A stretch of 64,000 bases of DNA from Microthrixaceae bacterium (lineage in GTDB: Bacteria > Actinomycetota > Acidimicrobiia > Acidimicrobiales > Microtrichaceae), in NCBI GenBank assembly GCA_027493675.1, contig JAOSKI010000045.1, positions 62,001 through 126,000 of the forward strand, in the 5' to 3' direction. Below the pieces are notes generated by a model, which was given only the letters and a program-made list of their open reading frames with translations, searched no databases and was not told the DNA's origin. Numbering within the stretch: position 1 is the first letter of the stretch; each line of letters starts with the position of its first letter. The position numbers and the translations under genes were made by a program. Positions 18,332-28,723 of the stretch are shown one piece after another.

Positions 18332-18416
18332 TGGTGCGGACGGGGGAGTCGAACCCCAAGCCCCGGAGGGCACCGGGACCTAAACCCGGCGCGTCTGCCA
18401 ATTCCGCCACGTCCGC
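18332..18416 (-). tRNA. tRNA-Leu (UAG)
   Basis: Reverse-strand cloverleaf with acceptor GCGGACG/CGTCCGC, a D-loop with GGCAGACGCG, anticodon loop TTTAGGT (anticodon TAG), a class II variable arm and T-arm GGTTCGACTCC. The CCA end is encoded (18334-18332). Confidence 0.95.
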
Positions 18417-18474
18417 GTCGGGCCCAACCTATCCGGTACTGGAAGCGCTGCCGGAAGCGGTAGCGTGGTCCGCC

Positions 18475-19110
18475 ATGGCCGAGTTCGACACCAACCCCCT
18501 GATCACCGCTCCCCACGAGGTCACCCGGAGCCTCCAGCACGCCGTCTCGCAGGCGAAATCGGGCATGGAACCCTCAGCCGACATCTACGACCGGCTGTTG
18601 AGGAACCGGATCGTGTTCCTGGGTTCCGAGGTGAACGACGAGGTGGCGAACTTCGTCACCGCGCAGCTGCTCTTCCTCGAGGGCGAGGATTCCGACAAGG
18701 ACATCTGGTTGTACATCAACTCACCAGGTGGTTCGGTCACCGCCGGGATGGCCATCTACGACACGATGCAGTTCGTGACTCCAGACGTGGGCACGATCTG
18801 CATGGGATTGTGCGCCTCGATGGGACAGTTCCTGTTGTGCGCCGGTGCGCCCGGCAAGCGCTACGCCCTACCGCACGCCCGCATCATGATGCACCAGCCC
18901 TCCGCAGGGATGCAGGGCCAGGCCGCCGACATCGCGATCCAGGCCGAGCAGCTCAAGTACATCAAGGACCTGCTTGCAGAACGAATCGCGGACCACACCG
19001 GCCAGACCAAGGAGCAGATCAACGTCGACTCCGACCGTGATCGCTGGTTCACCGCGGCGGCCGCGAAGGACTACGGAATCATCGACCACGTGATCGTGCG
19101 TCGGGGGTGA
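18475..19110 (+). CDS. clpP: ATP-dependent Clp protease proteolytic subunit
   Basis: Intact, 211 aa. The Ser-His-Asp triad is Ser115 (LCASMGQF), His140 (IMMHQPSAG) and Asp189 (DSDRDRW). [13 protein letters not shown] and PGKRYALP are family hallmarks. It lies alone, 25 kb from the second clpP that sits with tig and clpX. Actinobacteria commonly form a mixed ClpP1P2 ring, so this is probably one of the two partner subunits, which are usually adjacent. Confidence 0.95.
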   Translation: MAEFDTNPLITAPHEVTRSLQHAVSQAKSGMEPSADIYDRLLRNRIVFLGSEVNDEVANFVTAQLLFLEGEDSDKDIWLYINSPGGSVTAGMAIYDTMQFVTPDVGTICMGLCASMGQFLLCAGAPGKRYALPHARIMMHQPSAGMQGQAADIAIQAEQLKYIKDLLAERIADHTGQTKEQINVDSDRDRWFTAAAAKDYGIIDHVIVRRG

Positions 19111-19183
19111 GATGCGCTGAGCTGGTGATCCCACGGTCGGCAAGGCCGACCCGCTGCGGTGCTCAGCCGTCGCCCTGCGGTGC

Positions 19184-19603
19184 TCAGCCGCCGAACACGT
19201 GCACGACGTAGTAGGTCCCACCGTTTGAGGCAACACCGACACCGATCTGGGAGTACCTGGAGCTGAGTTGTGTGGAGCGGTGAGCCGGGCTGTCCATGAA
19301 GAGACGCTGGGCCTCTTCGATCGAGCCGGCCTTGGCGAGGTTCTCACCCAGCGCACGCCACCCACTGCCGGCGTCCTCGGCCAGGTTCGAGTGCACCAGT
19401 GATCCGTGTGCGGCGAGCAGGTTGGCCCAGTTCTGCGCCTTCGCCTGCAAGGTCGGGTTGTGGATCACCACCGCAAGTCCGGCGGCCTCTCTGGCCTGGT
19501 TGGTGAGCTGGATCGATCGAGCGACTTCGCTTCCCTGGCACGCTGTGAGCACCAGCGCGATCACGGGAACCAGTAGCAGGGGACGGAGGCGGCGGGTTGT
19601 CAT
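19184..19603 (-). CDS. CAP-domain lipoprotein (SCP/PR-1 family)
   Basis: Intact, 139 aa from ATG 19603 with lipobox signal LVPVIALVLTACQG. The CAP fold is seen in LTNQAREAAGL, AKAQNWANLLAAHGSLVHSN, GENLAKAGSIEEAQRLFMDS, PAHRST and SQIGVGVASNGGTYYVV. The CAP His pair is in SLVHSN and PAHR. Extracellular; function of bacterial CAP proteins is generally unclear. About 290 bases without a gene follow up to 19893; I see nothing certain there. Confidence 0.8.
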   Translation of the reverse strand: MTTRRLRPLLLVPVIALVLTACQGSEVARSIQLTNQAREAAGLAVVIHNPTLQAKAQNWANLLAAHGSLVHSNLAEDAGSGWRALGENLAKAGSIEEAQRLFMDSPAHRSTQLSSRYSQIGVGVASNGGTYYVVHVFGG

Positions 19604-19893
19604 ATCGGGGAAAGTCCTCGTTGTCGGGGAAGTGCTGCTCACAGGGTTTGGATTCGATGGGAGGTACTGAGATGGGCCGGGGCCTGACGGCCAGCGCTGA
19701 CGTCTCGTCACAGCCGCATGACGTTCTTTACGATCATATTACGAACGACGGTGGATGTGGTGTTTCATCCGGCAACGATCCGACTTCCGGTGTCCAATTC
19801 AGGTCGGCAGCGACCGCCTGGTGTTGAGGAGAAATGCCGAAGAGACAGGCGATTCAGAGGGCAGCGCGGCGATTCGGAGGACCGTGTGGCCGT

Positions 19894-20300
19894 TCAATCG
19901 AGTCGGATCCCGCACTCCCGTTCGGCCCAGGACGACACCGCGGCAACGTTGGCCGTGACCCGTCCGAGCTGTTCGTTGACGCCTCGCGCCTCAGCTCCAG
20001 GTCGTCGGGATCCGCCGCCTCGTCGGTCATGGCGACTCCCACCGCCTCGGACAACGCGTCCGCCACCGCTTCCATGTCGGCGCGGATATCGACGGGCGCC
20101 GACGACGCGACCTCGCTGAAGCGCTCGAGTCCCGCATCTGCTGCCTCTGCGTCACCGGCGCTGATCGCCGTCGCCAGCTCGTCGAGGCTCGTCACCGACT
20201 CCAGCTCGGAGCACCACGGCAACTGGTCGCTACCGCAACCGCTGAGAGCGAGGACAGCGCCGCTCAGCCCCAATAGGGGCCTGAGCCTTGGATGTCGCAC
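19894..20300 (-). CDS. Small lipoprotein of unknown function
   Basis: GTG 20300 opens a signal with lipobox LSGAVLALSGCGSD, then a helical domain with DQLPWCSELESVTSLDEL and FSEVASSAPVDIRADMEAVADAL. After a one-base change near 19980 it ends WAERECGIRLD with TGA 19896-19894. The two remaining cysteines (PWC near the start and REC near the end) probably form a disulfide, a pattern seen in many actinobacterial helical lipoproteins. No function can be proposed. Confidence 0.6.
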
Positions 20301-20331
20301 ACCGCGGGGTCGCACCTGGCACCCGTGTCTG

Positions 20332-21012
20332 CTACCCGCAGGCTGCCAGGGCGGCGTCGCGGATGGCCGGGATCGCATGGCCGAAGCCGTCGGGATCCTT
20401 GAACACGGCGCTGCCGGCGACGACCACGTTGGCTCCGGCCTCAGCGGACCCCGCGACGGTGTCGACCCCGAGCCCGCCGTCGACCTCCAGGTCGATGTCG
20501 CGGCCCGAGAGCCTGATCAGCTCGGCGACCTGGGCGATCTTGGGTTCCATGTTCTCGATGTACGCCTGACCGCCGAAGCCGGGGTTCACGGTCATGACCA
20601 GCACCTGGTCGACGAGGTCCATCACATGTTCGATCGTCACCACCGGAGTTGCGGGGTTCAGCACCACCCCCGGGCTCACACCGAGGTCGCGGATGCGCTC
20701 GAGCGTGCGGTGCAGGTGGGTGCAGGCCTCCTGGTGCACCAGGATGATGTCGCACCCTGCCTCGACGTAGCGGGGGATCAGCTCGTCGGCGTCGATCACC
20801 ATCAGGTGCGCCTCGAAGGGGATGTCGACCGAGGAACGACAGGAGTGGATCACGTCGGGACCGAAGGTCAGGTTGGGTACGAACACGCCGTCCATGACAT
20901 CCCAGTGGATTCGATCTGCGCCGCCGTCCTGGAGGGCCTTGACGGTTTCGCCCAACCGTGAGAAGTCCGCAGGGAGCACCGACGGGGAGATCTGGATTTC
21001 GGGAGCTGACAT
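20332..21012 (-). CDS. rpe: Ribulose-phosphate 3-epimerase
   Basis: Pentose-phosphate pathway enzyme interconverting ribulose-5-P and xylulose-5-P. Intact, 226 aa from ATG 21012. TIM-barrel motifs: ISPSVLPADFSRL, IHWDVMDGVFVPNLTFGP (metal His and catalytic Asp), PFEAHLMV, VMTVNPGFGGQ, DLEVDGGL (second catalytic Asp) and VVAGSAVF (phosphate-binding). Confidence 0.97.
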   Translation of the reverse strand: MSAPEIQISPSVLPADFSRLGETVKALQDGGADRIHWDVMDGVFVPNLTFGPDVIHSCRSSVDIPFEAHLMVIDADELIPRYVEAGCDIILVHQEACTHLHRTLERIRDLGVSPGVVLNPATPVVTIEHVMDLVDQVLVMTVNPGFGGQAYIENMEPKIAQVAELIRLSGRDIDLEVDGGLGVDTVAGSAEAGANVVVAGSAVFKDPDGFGHAIPAIRDAALAACG

Positions 21013-21131
21013 CTTGGGGGAGCCTCCGGGGGTGCTCTACGGACCCCTGACAGTACCGGCCGGGGATCACGACGGTCGATCGCAGGAGGTGGTAGCGGGC
21101 CGTGACGGGCGCAGGCGAGCGTGGGGCCGAG

Positions 21132-22398
21132 ATGGTGCATGTCCCGGTCCTCTACGATCCGGCGGTGGCATCGAAGGACCACGGGCCGGTCACCGTCGAG
21201 CTCGAGCGGCCGGTGGCCGGCGGAGCGGTGCTGGGCCGCGACGCCGACGGTCGAGTGGTCCTCGCGCACGGTGGCCTGCCGGGAGAGACCGTGGTCGTGG
21301 CTCCCGACCGCGTCCGTCCCACGCTGATCACAGGGTCGGTGATCGAGGTGAAGGTCTGCTCACCGGGTCGGGTGGCGCCACCTTGTCCGATGGTGGCCCA
21401 GGGGTGCGGTGGATGCGACCTTCAGCATGCCACCAGGGACCTGCAGGGCGGGCTCCGTGTCGGGGTGGTGCGAGACGCGTTGACCCACACGGGGTCGCTT
21501 CCGAGGTCGTTGGCGGAGTCCGTTCTGGTGGAACACGTCGAGGAGTCGTCGCCGATCGCCTCACGGACCACCATGCGCATGGCGGTGCTGGATGGGGGTG
21601 AGCTGGGATTGCGGCGCCGCCGTTCCCGTACCCCTGTCGCGGTTCCGGGGATGCCATGTCGCCCACCCGCTGTTGTTGCCGACGCTCGCGGAGGGCCGGT
21701 TCCCGGTGCCCGGGAAGTGGTCCTGCGGGCTTCGGTGCACACCGGCGAGGTGCTGGCGATGGTCGCACCGCGTGATCGCCACAGCGTCGTGCCCGAGGGT
21801 GTCACCACGGTGGGTGCCGACGAGCTGCGCAGCGGCTCACAGGTGTGGATCACCGAGCGGGTGGAGGGCCATGACCTGCGGATCTCGCCGCGTTCGTTCT
21901 TCCAGGCCGGACCGGTCGGCGCGGCGATGCTGGGCCGCGCCGTGGGTCGGGCGCTCGGCGCGTTCGACCCCTCCGAGGATCGCCTGGTGGATCTCTACGG
22001 CGGAGTTGGCCTGTTCACCGTGCTGCTGGGTGCACGCAACGCGGAGGTGGTCGAACGTTCGGTGAGCGCGGTGGCCGATGCCCGCGTGAACACCGCTGCA
22101 CTCGAAGCTGTGGTGACCCGGACCGATGTCGGCTCGTGGAGCCCGTCGCCTGCCGCGGCGGTCGTCGCCGACCCGGCACGCGAGGGACTCCGTGCGGCGG
22201 GGGGTGGCGGCGGTCGTGGCCACCGGGGCGCCGAAGGTCGCCCTGGTGAGCTGTGACGCGGCGGCGATGGCCCGCGACGTGTCGTTGTTGTTCAAGGAGG
22301 GATACATGCCCGAGCGGATCGAAGTGGTGGACCTGTTCCCCCACACCCATCACATCGAGGCGGTGACCACGCTGGTCGCCCGTGGAGCGCACCGATGA
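21132..22398 (+). CDS. Class I SAM RNA methyltransferase (TrmA/RumA-type)
   Basis: Methylates a uridine in tRNA or rRNA (C5). An N-terminal TRAM domain (GGAVLGRDADGRVVLAHGGLPGETV) is followed by the iron-sulfur motif with CSPGRVAPPCP and GCGGCDLQH, the SAM site VDLYGGVGLF, and the catalytic Cys in VALVSCDAAAMARD. ATG 21132 or GTG 21165 are both possible starts; the TRAM domain begins just after the latter. Frame errors near 21630, 21700 and 22195. The stop shares ATGA with the next gene. Confidence 0.85.
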
Positions 22399-23324
22399 TG
22401 CGCAAGGTCGGCGCCATCGCGTCGTTGGTCGCCTCGGTGGGCATGCTCGTGCTGGCAGGGTGGCTGTTGTTCGCCAGGGAGACGCCACGATCGAGCGGCG
22501 AGTGCGAGGTGGTGGAACCCGAGGCGCTGACCGTGGAGGTCGTCGCCACCCATCCCCATGATCCCGATGCGTTCACCCAGGGGCTGCTGGTGGGCTCCGA
22601 CGGTGAGCTGTGGGAGAGCACGGGGTTGCGTGGATCGTCGGAGCTGCGGCGGACCGACGTCGCTACCGGGGAGGTGCTCGACGCGGCGCCCCTGCCCGAT
22701 GACGCCTTCGGTGAGGGGCTTGCCGAGTCCGACGACGGTGAGCTGTTGCAGCTCACCTGGACCGAGGGCCGGGCGCTGCGCTGGGACCCGCAGCGCCTGG
22801 AGCCTGCGCGGCGAGTTCGCCTACGACGGTGAGGGATGGGGGATCACCACCCTGGACGACGGCTTCTACGCCATGAGCGACGGCACCAACCAGGTGAGCT
22901 TCCGCTCGCCGGACGACTTCGCCGAAGTCGGGACGATGGACGTCGAACGTGTCGGCGGTCCGGCCGGCGGCCTCAACGAGCTCGGAGGTGGGACGGCCGG
23001 TATCTGTGGGCGAACCGCTACCTCAGCAACGAGATCCTGCGGATCGACCTCGACTGCGGTGTGGTCGACGGAGTGGTTGACGCCTCCGAGCTGGCTTCGT
23101 CGGCTCTGGCCAGGATGCAGGAGCTGCGTCTCGAGCGTGATCTCGACAACAGGGACGTGCTCAACGGGATCGCCTGGGTCCGCGATGGCAGCTCCTCTTC
23201 GCCTGATCAGCCCTCGTCATCCGATCGGCCGTCGTCGTCGGACCAGCCCTCGGCGGGTGACCGCTACTACGTGACCGGCAAGCGCTGGCCGGTGCTCTTC
23301 GAGGTCCGCTTCGTGAAGCGCTGA
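22395..23324 (+). CDS. Glutaminyl-peptide cyclotransferase, membrane-anchored
   Basis: Glutamine cyclotransferase of the five-bladed propeller type; forms N-terminal pyroglutamate. An N-terminal membrane segment (VASVGMLVLAGWLLF) precedes HDPDAFTQGLLVGSDGELWESTGLRGSSELR, FGEGLAESDDGELLQLTW, GWGITTLDDGFYAMSDGTN and LNGIAWV, the family repeats. Near the end a low-complexity insert SSSDRPSSSDQPS is encoded by a short DNA repeat before YYVTGKRWPVLFEV. Two frame errors (near 22815 and 22985). ATG 22395 overlaps the methyltransferase stop. Confidence 0.88.
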
Positions 23325-23427
23325 GCCGCCTGGCGTCGGAAATCCATGTGCGCCGAGAAGGGCGCAGGTCCGGTCTTGTACTCCTGAGCTAGCTTGCCTT
23401 CGAAGCCGTCGACCGGGGGATGACCAG

Positions 23428-24255
23428 ATGATCGGACCGGCAAAGGGCGCTCTCTATGACCGCAGCTCGCTCAGTTGGAGGCTCAACAGCCAGGCGCTGG
23501 TGTTGTTGGGTGGGCCGAGGGCGGCGATCCTGCAGGTGTGCGATCCAGGGATCGCAGCGGGTGTGGTCAAGTACAGCCGCTACAGGACCGATCCACTCGG
23601 CCGGTTGGAGGGAACCCTCGAGGCGATGCTTGGGATCGCCTTCGGCACGCCGCAACGACGTTCTGAGGTGCTCGATCGACTCGAGCGCGTCCACACGGCT
23701 GTGGCGGGCACTCTCGACGACGGCACGCAGTACTCGGCGCTGGACCGTGACCGTCAGTTCTGGGTGCTGGCGACGCTCACCGACACCGTCATCGAGGTGG
23801 ACCGCCGCTACCTCGGCAGGATGCGTAGTGCGGACCGTGCCGCCTACTACGAGGAGTCCAAGGCGATGGCCACGGCGTTCGGTATCCCCGATGATCTGGT
23901 GCCCGACGACTACGAGGCGTTCAGGGACTACTTCGCCGAACGGATCGCCACCCTGGAGCCCACCGACGACAGCCGGGAGGTTGCAGCCACTCTCATGCGT
24001 CCCCGTGTGCCGTTCGTACCGGGATTCGCATGGCTGCCCTTCAACCTGATCACGATCGAGTTGATGCCGTCGCGGATGCGCGATGCGCTCGGCATGCGCC
24101 GGTTGAACACGGCGGAGTCGGCGACGCTGCGCGCCGCGCAGGTGTCGATGCGCAACTCCGTGGCACACCTGCCCGTAGGCCTGCTCGCGAATCCCTCAAC
24201 GGCCGAGCGATTCGCAGCGCAGCCTGAGCGTGGCAGGCTTCACTCATGGCATTGA
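23428..24255 (+). CDS. Oxygenase MpaB family protein (DUF2236)
   Basis: Intact, 275 aa, mostly helical. ALVLLGGPRAAILQV, DPLGRLEGTLEAMLGIAFG, VHTAVAGTL, YSALDRDRQFWVLATLTDT and PGFAWLPFNLIT are the conserved blocks of DUF2236, the family of mycobacterial MpaB and latex-clearing Lcp haem enzymes; the His in the VHTAV position and LDRDRQFW region fit a haem pocket. Substrate unknown. The end overlaps the start of the next gene by ten bases. Confidence 0.8.
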   Translation: MIGPAKGALYDRSSLSWRLNSQALVLLGGPRAAILQVCDPGIAAGVVKYSRYRTDPLGRLEGTLEAMLGIAFGTPQRRSEVLDRLERVHTAVAGTLDDGTQYSALDRDRQFWVLATLTDTVIEVDRRYLGRMRSADRAAYYEESKAMATAFGIPDDLVPDDYEAFRDYFAERIATLEPTDDSREVAATLMRPRVPFVPGFAWLPFNLITIELMPSRMRDALGMRRLNTAESATLRAAQVSMRNSVAHLPVGLLANPSTAERFAAQPERGRLHSWH

Positions 24256-26788
24256 CCAACGACGACGTGCGTGCCGCTCTCGCCGAGGTGATCGGCGTGC
24301 GAGCGGTCTCCCGGGACCGGCTCCCTGATCTGCTGGCCGAGGCCGGCCACCGAGTCCGTACCGAGGACGTCGACCGCCTGTTGCAGGTCGACATGGCATT
24401 CGCCGAGCTCCGTGATGGACTCGTCTACGTCCCGGCGTTGACCGAGGGGGTTGGGTTTGGGGTCTGGGTAGACCCTGGAGACCGCAGCGGAGGGCTACCT
24501 CCTGTTGCATCCAGCCCTGGACGCGATCGGGTGGTGGATCGTCGACGGCCCGGTGGATCTGTTCGATGAGGCGGGCGAGTGGATCGGAGTCGTCGAGAGT
24601 GATGGTTGGCTCATCGACGGCGTCGACACCGACGTCGTCCTCGGTCCCGAGGGCTGGCTCGAGGACTTTGCAGGTTCCTGGATCGCGTTCCGCGTGAACC
24701 AAGGTGCGCTGGCGATCGAGCACCTCGCAGGTCCACCATCGGTCGATCCGGCGAGAGCCGACGCCGTGGCCGCAGCGTTCGAGGCGGTCGCCGAGCACCA
24801 GCGCTTCCAAGCCTATGGGGCCGATGAACCGGTCGACGTATGGCGCTCGGAGCTCTCGACGGTCCTGCAGGAGGCGATCCTCCGCGAGGGACCGCTATTC
24901 GCCGGTGAACCGGTGTCGGCCTCGGGGACCTCCTGGATGCGGCCGGGCTCCGACTCGAGCAGCCGTGGGTCGTGCCCGCCGACCTCGATCCAGAGGTCCT
25001 CGCCGCAGCGGAGTCCGAACGCCGGGCCATGGCACGATGGGGGTGTCGATGCGGACGCCGTCTTGGGGGCCCGGATGCTGCTCGGCGCCATGTCGCTCCA
25101 TGCCGACGGGGATCCGGACGCGTTCGGGGCGACCACGGACGAACGCGAGATGGCTCCGGCGCTGTTCGCCGGGCTCCTGCAGCGCGAGCCGATCACCAGG
25201 ATCGTCGGCTACGAGTGCGCTGACGGCAATGCCTGCGATCGGGCTCTGGGTTTCGCCCAAGCGATCGCCGCGGCCTTCGGCGACGACCCGCACATCTGGG
25301 GGCCCGATTGGTTGGCCGCGCACTGCCATCTGGTCCTGGGCGACGTCGACGCGGCTGCCGAACTGCTGGATGGCATGCCGTCCGAGATCACCTGCCTCCC
25401 GGTCCTGGTCGACCGCGCCATGGTCGCGGCGGATCGCAGCCGTGCGCTCGAAGCCCACCGGCTTCTGTCGGAGGCCGAACGCCAGGTGGAGGACCTCTCC
25501 GAGTTCTCGCTCCTGTCGTACCGCTATCGGCAACTCGTGAGTGACCTCTTCGACGAAGTCGATGTGTGGGCGACGAACACCCCGCCCGCGGCGGCCCGAC
25601 GAAACGATCGCTGCCCATGCGGGTCGGGCCGCAAGTACAAGGTCTGCCACCTCGGCCGCGAGCTGCACCCTATCGAAGAGCGCTCAGCATGGCTGTACCA
25701 GAAGATGACACGGTTCGCACGGACCGGTGAACGTGACGAGATCCACACGCTCGCGCCGGTGATGGTCGACGCCATGGGCTCACCCCAGAGCTGGGATTCG
25801 CTGGTGGACGCACCCTTCATAGTCGACATCGTTCTCCATGAGGGAGGAGCTGGAGCAGCGATTCCTCGACGGCCGACAGGCCACACTCCCTGAGGACGAG
25901 ATCCTTCTCGCCCAGCAGTGGATGCTCGTCGACCGCAGCGTCTTCGAGGTCGAATCGGCGCGTTCCGGGCACCTCGACCTGCGTGACCTCGCCACCGGCG
26001 ATGCGGTGGAGGTCAGCAACGTCGGATCCGCGCCGACGTCGACTCCAGGTTCGATCCTCCTCGGCCGACCTCTGCCAGTCGGTGAGACCCATCGGGCCTT
26101 CTCCGGGTTCGTGTCCGTTCGGCCGGATCTCGTGCGCGAGGTACTGTCGTTGCTCGACGCCAGCGACCCCGATGAGCTTGTGGCGTTCCTCGGTTCGATG
26201 CACCGGCCTCCTGCGATCTGCAACACCGACGGACATGACATGGCGCTCACCGACATCACCTGGAGGGTGCCCGACGACATCGACGTGTCGGTGGCGCTGG
26301 TACAGGCTGGCTTCACCGGCGGAGCGGGCACCTGGGACCTGGTGCGCGACACGGCCAACCAGCGGAACTCCGTGATCGCCTCGCTTCGAATCGACGAGGA
26401 CCGGCTCGTCGGCCACGTGAACTCGACCGAGCGCGCCGAAGAACTCCTCGAGTTGATTGCTCTGCACCTTCCAGGAGCCGTCCATCTCGGTAGCGAACTG
26501 ACCGAGCTCGATGAGATCGACTTCACCGATCTCCCTGATAGAAGCGAGCAGGACGCCCTTCTGGAGGATCCTGAGGTTAGAGCCGCGGTCGAGGCGCACG
26601 TCGCCCGTTACGAGGACGAGTGGCTCGACACGCCCATACCTGCGCTCGGCGGTTGGACACCCCGCGAGGCCGCCGACGATCCGATGGCGCGTGAGGACCT
26701 CGTGCGGCTTCTCGCGCCGTTCCCCGAACCCGCCGGAGACGCGCCCGGTATGAGCCCCGAGCGCCTGCGAGTTGCGCTCGGCCTCTGA
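24246..26788 (+). CDS. Large SEC-C zinc-motif protein of unknown function
   Basis: One ~845-aa protein reconstructed over four frame errors (near 24450, 24920, 25030, 25845). The N-terminal 70 residues (LTNDDVRAALAEVIG) look like a helical domain; the middle is a tetratricopeptide-like region (AAHCHLVLGDVDAAAELLD, ALEAHRLLSEAERQVEDL); it is followed by the SEC-C zinc motif NDRCPCGSGRKYKVCHLG and a ~350-aa C-terminal region rich in acidic residues. SEC-C motifs occur at the end of SecA and in many uncharacterised proteins where they bind zinc and partners. A role cannot be assigned. It ends the run that begins with the methyltransferase. Confidence 0.7.
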
Positions 26789-26846
26789 GTTGCCCATCGG
26801 TCGGCGCTCATGTGTAGTGCTCGGGTCTGATCCGCCCGACGCGAAG

Positions 26847-26887
26847 AGACCCCAGGCGACCCCGAAAGAGGGTCTGACCTGGGGTCT
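26847..26887. terminator. Hairpin terminator
   Basis: AGACCCCAGG (26847-26856) pairs with CCTGGGGTCT (26878-26887). It lies between the convergent SEC-C gene and tRNA-Lys and can serve both. Confidence 0.65.
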
Positions 26888-26894
26888 CACCGTG

Positions 26895-26968
26895 TACGCC
26901 CCCCGGGACTCGAACCCGGAACCTGCGGATTAAGAGTCCGATGCTCTAACCAGTTGAGCTAGAGGCGC
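26895..26968 (-). tRNA. tRNA-Lys (CUU)
   Basis: Reverse-strand cloverleaf: acceptor start GCGCCTC, D-arm AGCTCAACTGGTTAGAGC, anticodon loop ACTCTTAAT with anticodon CTT, T-arm GGTTCGAGTCC. CCA is not encoded. Confidence 0.95.
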
Positions 26969-27064
26969 AAGTTGCCCGGGTGGCCCCGGGACCAATGGAT
27001 TGTAGCGACACGGCCGATCCCCGGCGAAAGGGTTCCACCGTCGGTCGGGACACAGAGACGGAGT

Positions 27065-27092
27065 GGGTGAACCCGCTTGCGCGGGTTCACCC
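27065..27092. terminator. Perfect 12-bp hairpin after tRNA-His
   Basis: GGGTGAACCCGC pairs with GCGGGTTCACCC around a 4-nt loop. Lies between tRNA-His and tRNA-Lys, both read on the minus strand, and probably ends the tRNA-His transcript. Confidence 0.7.
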
Positions 27093-27121
27093 GTCCGAGA
27101 TGTCTCGCGACATCACAATGG

Positions 27122-27197
27122 GGTGACCGAGGGGACTTGAACCCCCGACCTCCAGGGCCACAACCTGGCGCTCTAACCGGGCTGAGCTACGGCCACC
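27122..27197 (-). tRNA. tRNA-His (GUG)
   Basis: Reverse-strand cloverleaf with the extra 5' G expected for tRNA-His (C27197 on the plus strand), acceptor GTGGCCG/CGGTCAC, anticodon loop GGTTGTGGC with anticodon GTG, and T-arm GGTTCAAGTCC. Confidence 0.95.
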
Positions 27198-27233
27198 ATG
27201 ACAAGGCCGAGCATCATATACCGTTCACGGTCT

Positions 27234-27310
27234 GCCCCCGTAGCTCAGCTGGACAGAGCGTGGGACTTCTAATCCCGTGGTCGCAGGTTCGAATCCTGCC
27301 GGGGGCGCCA
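27234..27310 (+). tRNA. tRNA-Arg (UCU)
   Basis: GCCCCCG acceptor pairs with CGGGGGC; D-arm AGCTCAGCTGGACAGAGC; anticodon loop CTTCTAA with anticodon TCT; T-arm GGTTCGAATCC. CCA is encoded at 27308-27310. Confidence 0.95.
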
Positions 27311-27369
27311 CTTGCGAACTGAAGGCGCTCAGCCACCCATTCGGTGGTCCACGCCCTTCAGTTCGCAAG
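27311..27369 (+). terminator. Hairpin immediately after tRNA-Arg
   Basis: CTTGCGAACTGAAGG (27311-27325) pairs with CCTTCAGTTCGCAAG (27355-27369), with an inner CCACC/GGTGG stem. Starting directly after the encoded CCA, it is the likely tRNA-Arg terminator. Confidence 0.7.
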
Positions 27370-27481
27370 GGGGCGCCGAGGCTCGCCGGGGTTGGCCGGG
27401 TGTCAGGGCGTGTGCCTGTGGCGGAGCGGCCAGGGCACGCCCCGATGACCTGCAGCCATCGGGGCGTGGTTGACTGGATGC

Positions 27482-28674
27482 ATGCCTTCGCGTGGCGTGT
27501 ACCTGGGACGGATCGCGGGAGTGGAGGTCTTCGCGCAGCTGTCCACCCTGGTCATAGCCGGTCTGCTCACCTGGTCGTTCGCCAGTGGACTGCTCCCGGC
27601 GAGCGTTCCTGACCGCCTGCCGGTGGTCTACTGGAGCGTCGCGATCGTGGGTGCCCTGTTGTTCCTTGCGTCGCTGCTCGGACATGAGCTGTCGCACTCG
27701 GTGGTGGCCCGCCACAACGGTGTGGAGGTGGAGGGAATCACCCTGTGGCTCTTCGGAGGTGTGGCCAGCCTGAAGGGGCACGCGCCAGGGCCGGGAGCGG
27801 AGTTCCGCATAGCAGTGGCCGGTCCGGTCGCCAGCCTGGTCATCGCAGCCGTGTCGGCTGCCGGCTCGGCGGTGGTCTACCTGTTCGACGGGCCGCAGGC
27901 ATGGGTGGTGATGCTGGGGTACCTGGCTGTTCTCAACGGGTTCCTCGCGGTGTTCAACCTGCTTCCCGGGGCTCCGCTCGACGGCGGGCGGATACTCGGA
28001 TCGATCCTGTGGAAGCTGCGCGGCGACAGGGCGAGCGGGATGGCCGGCGCGGCCAAGGCCGGCACAGTCGTTGCAGGACTGATAGTGGCCGGCGGGTTTG
28101 CCGGAGATGTGGTTCACGGGCTCCTATGGCGGGTTGTGGACGGTCCTCATCGGCGTGTTCCTGTTCAACGCTGCCCGCGCCGAGGCCGGCTACTACGACG
28201 CGGAGCGGGCCTTGAGCGGCGTTCACGCATCCACGGTGATGGCACATCCGGTGCAGGTGACCAGCACCTGGTCGACAGTCGCCGCCGCAGTGCACGGCCC
28301 CTTCGCCACGAGCAATCAGGACGGCCCTGCCGGTCATCGACGCGACTCATCAGATCCGTGGGATGCTCACAATGGATCAGGTTCGGTCGACTCCGGCCGA
28401 ATCGTGGGTGACCACCGAGGTAGGGAACCTGATGACGGATCTGTCATCCACACCCATGGTGAGCCCTGGAGATCCCGTCACTGCGGTCATGGAAAAGCTC
28501 GGAACATCCCGATATGCCCTGGTGCTTGACCAAGGCAGGCTCGTGGGGCTGATCGGCCCTGAGGAGATCCGTCGCTGGGTGGAAAGGACGCGGGGTTCAA
28601 CGTCCCGCGGCGCACAACAGGGGGTGCTTCGGTCCAGCGCTGAGCGACCGCGTGGGTGGGTGATCCGGCAGTGA
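27482..28674 (+). CDS. Site-2 protease family membrane metalloprotease with CBS domains
   Basis: Intramembrane zinc protease (M50, Rip3-like). The motif GHELSHSVVA gives the zinc His pair and catalytic Glu; the third ligand is in FNLLPGAPLDGGRIL. Several transmembrane stretches flank these (LSTLVIAGLLTWSFASGLL, VAIVGALLFLASLLG, ASLVIAAVSAAGSAVVYL). The C-terminus carries CBS-like repeats (VMAHPVQVTSTWSTVAAAV; SSTPMVSPGDPVTAVMEKL with YALVLDQGRLVGLI). ATG 27482 is taken; TTG 27470 is possible. Frame errors near 28120 and 28310. Confidence 0.87.
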
Positions 28675-28723
28675 TGCCCGGTATGCACCCGATGAGCGGT
28701 CGCATCGAACAGAATCTAAGGTC

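Noticed and set aside
19604-19893. Possible small gene or RNA between the CAP-domain gene and the next lipoprotein
   Set aside because: AT-richer patches and short frames are present but no conserved motif, stem or start could be supported.
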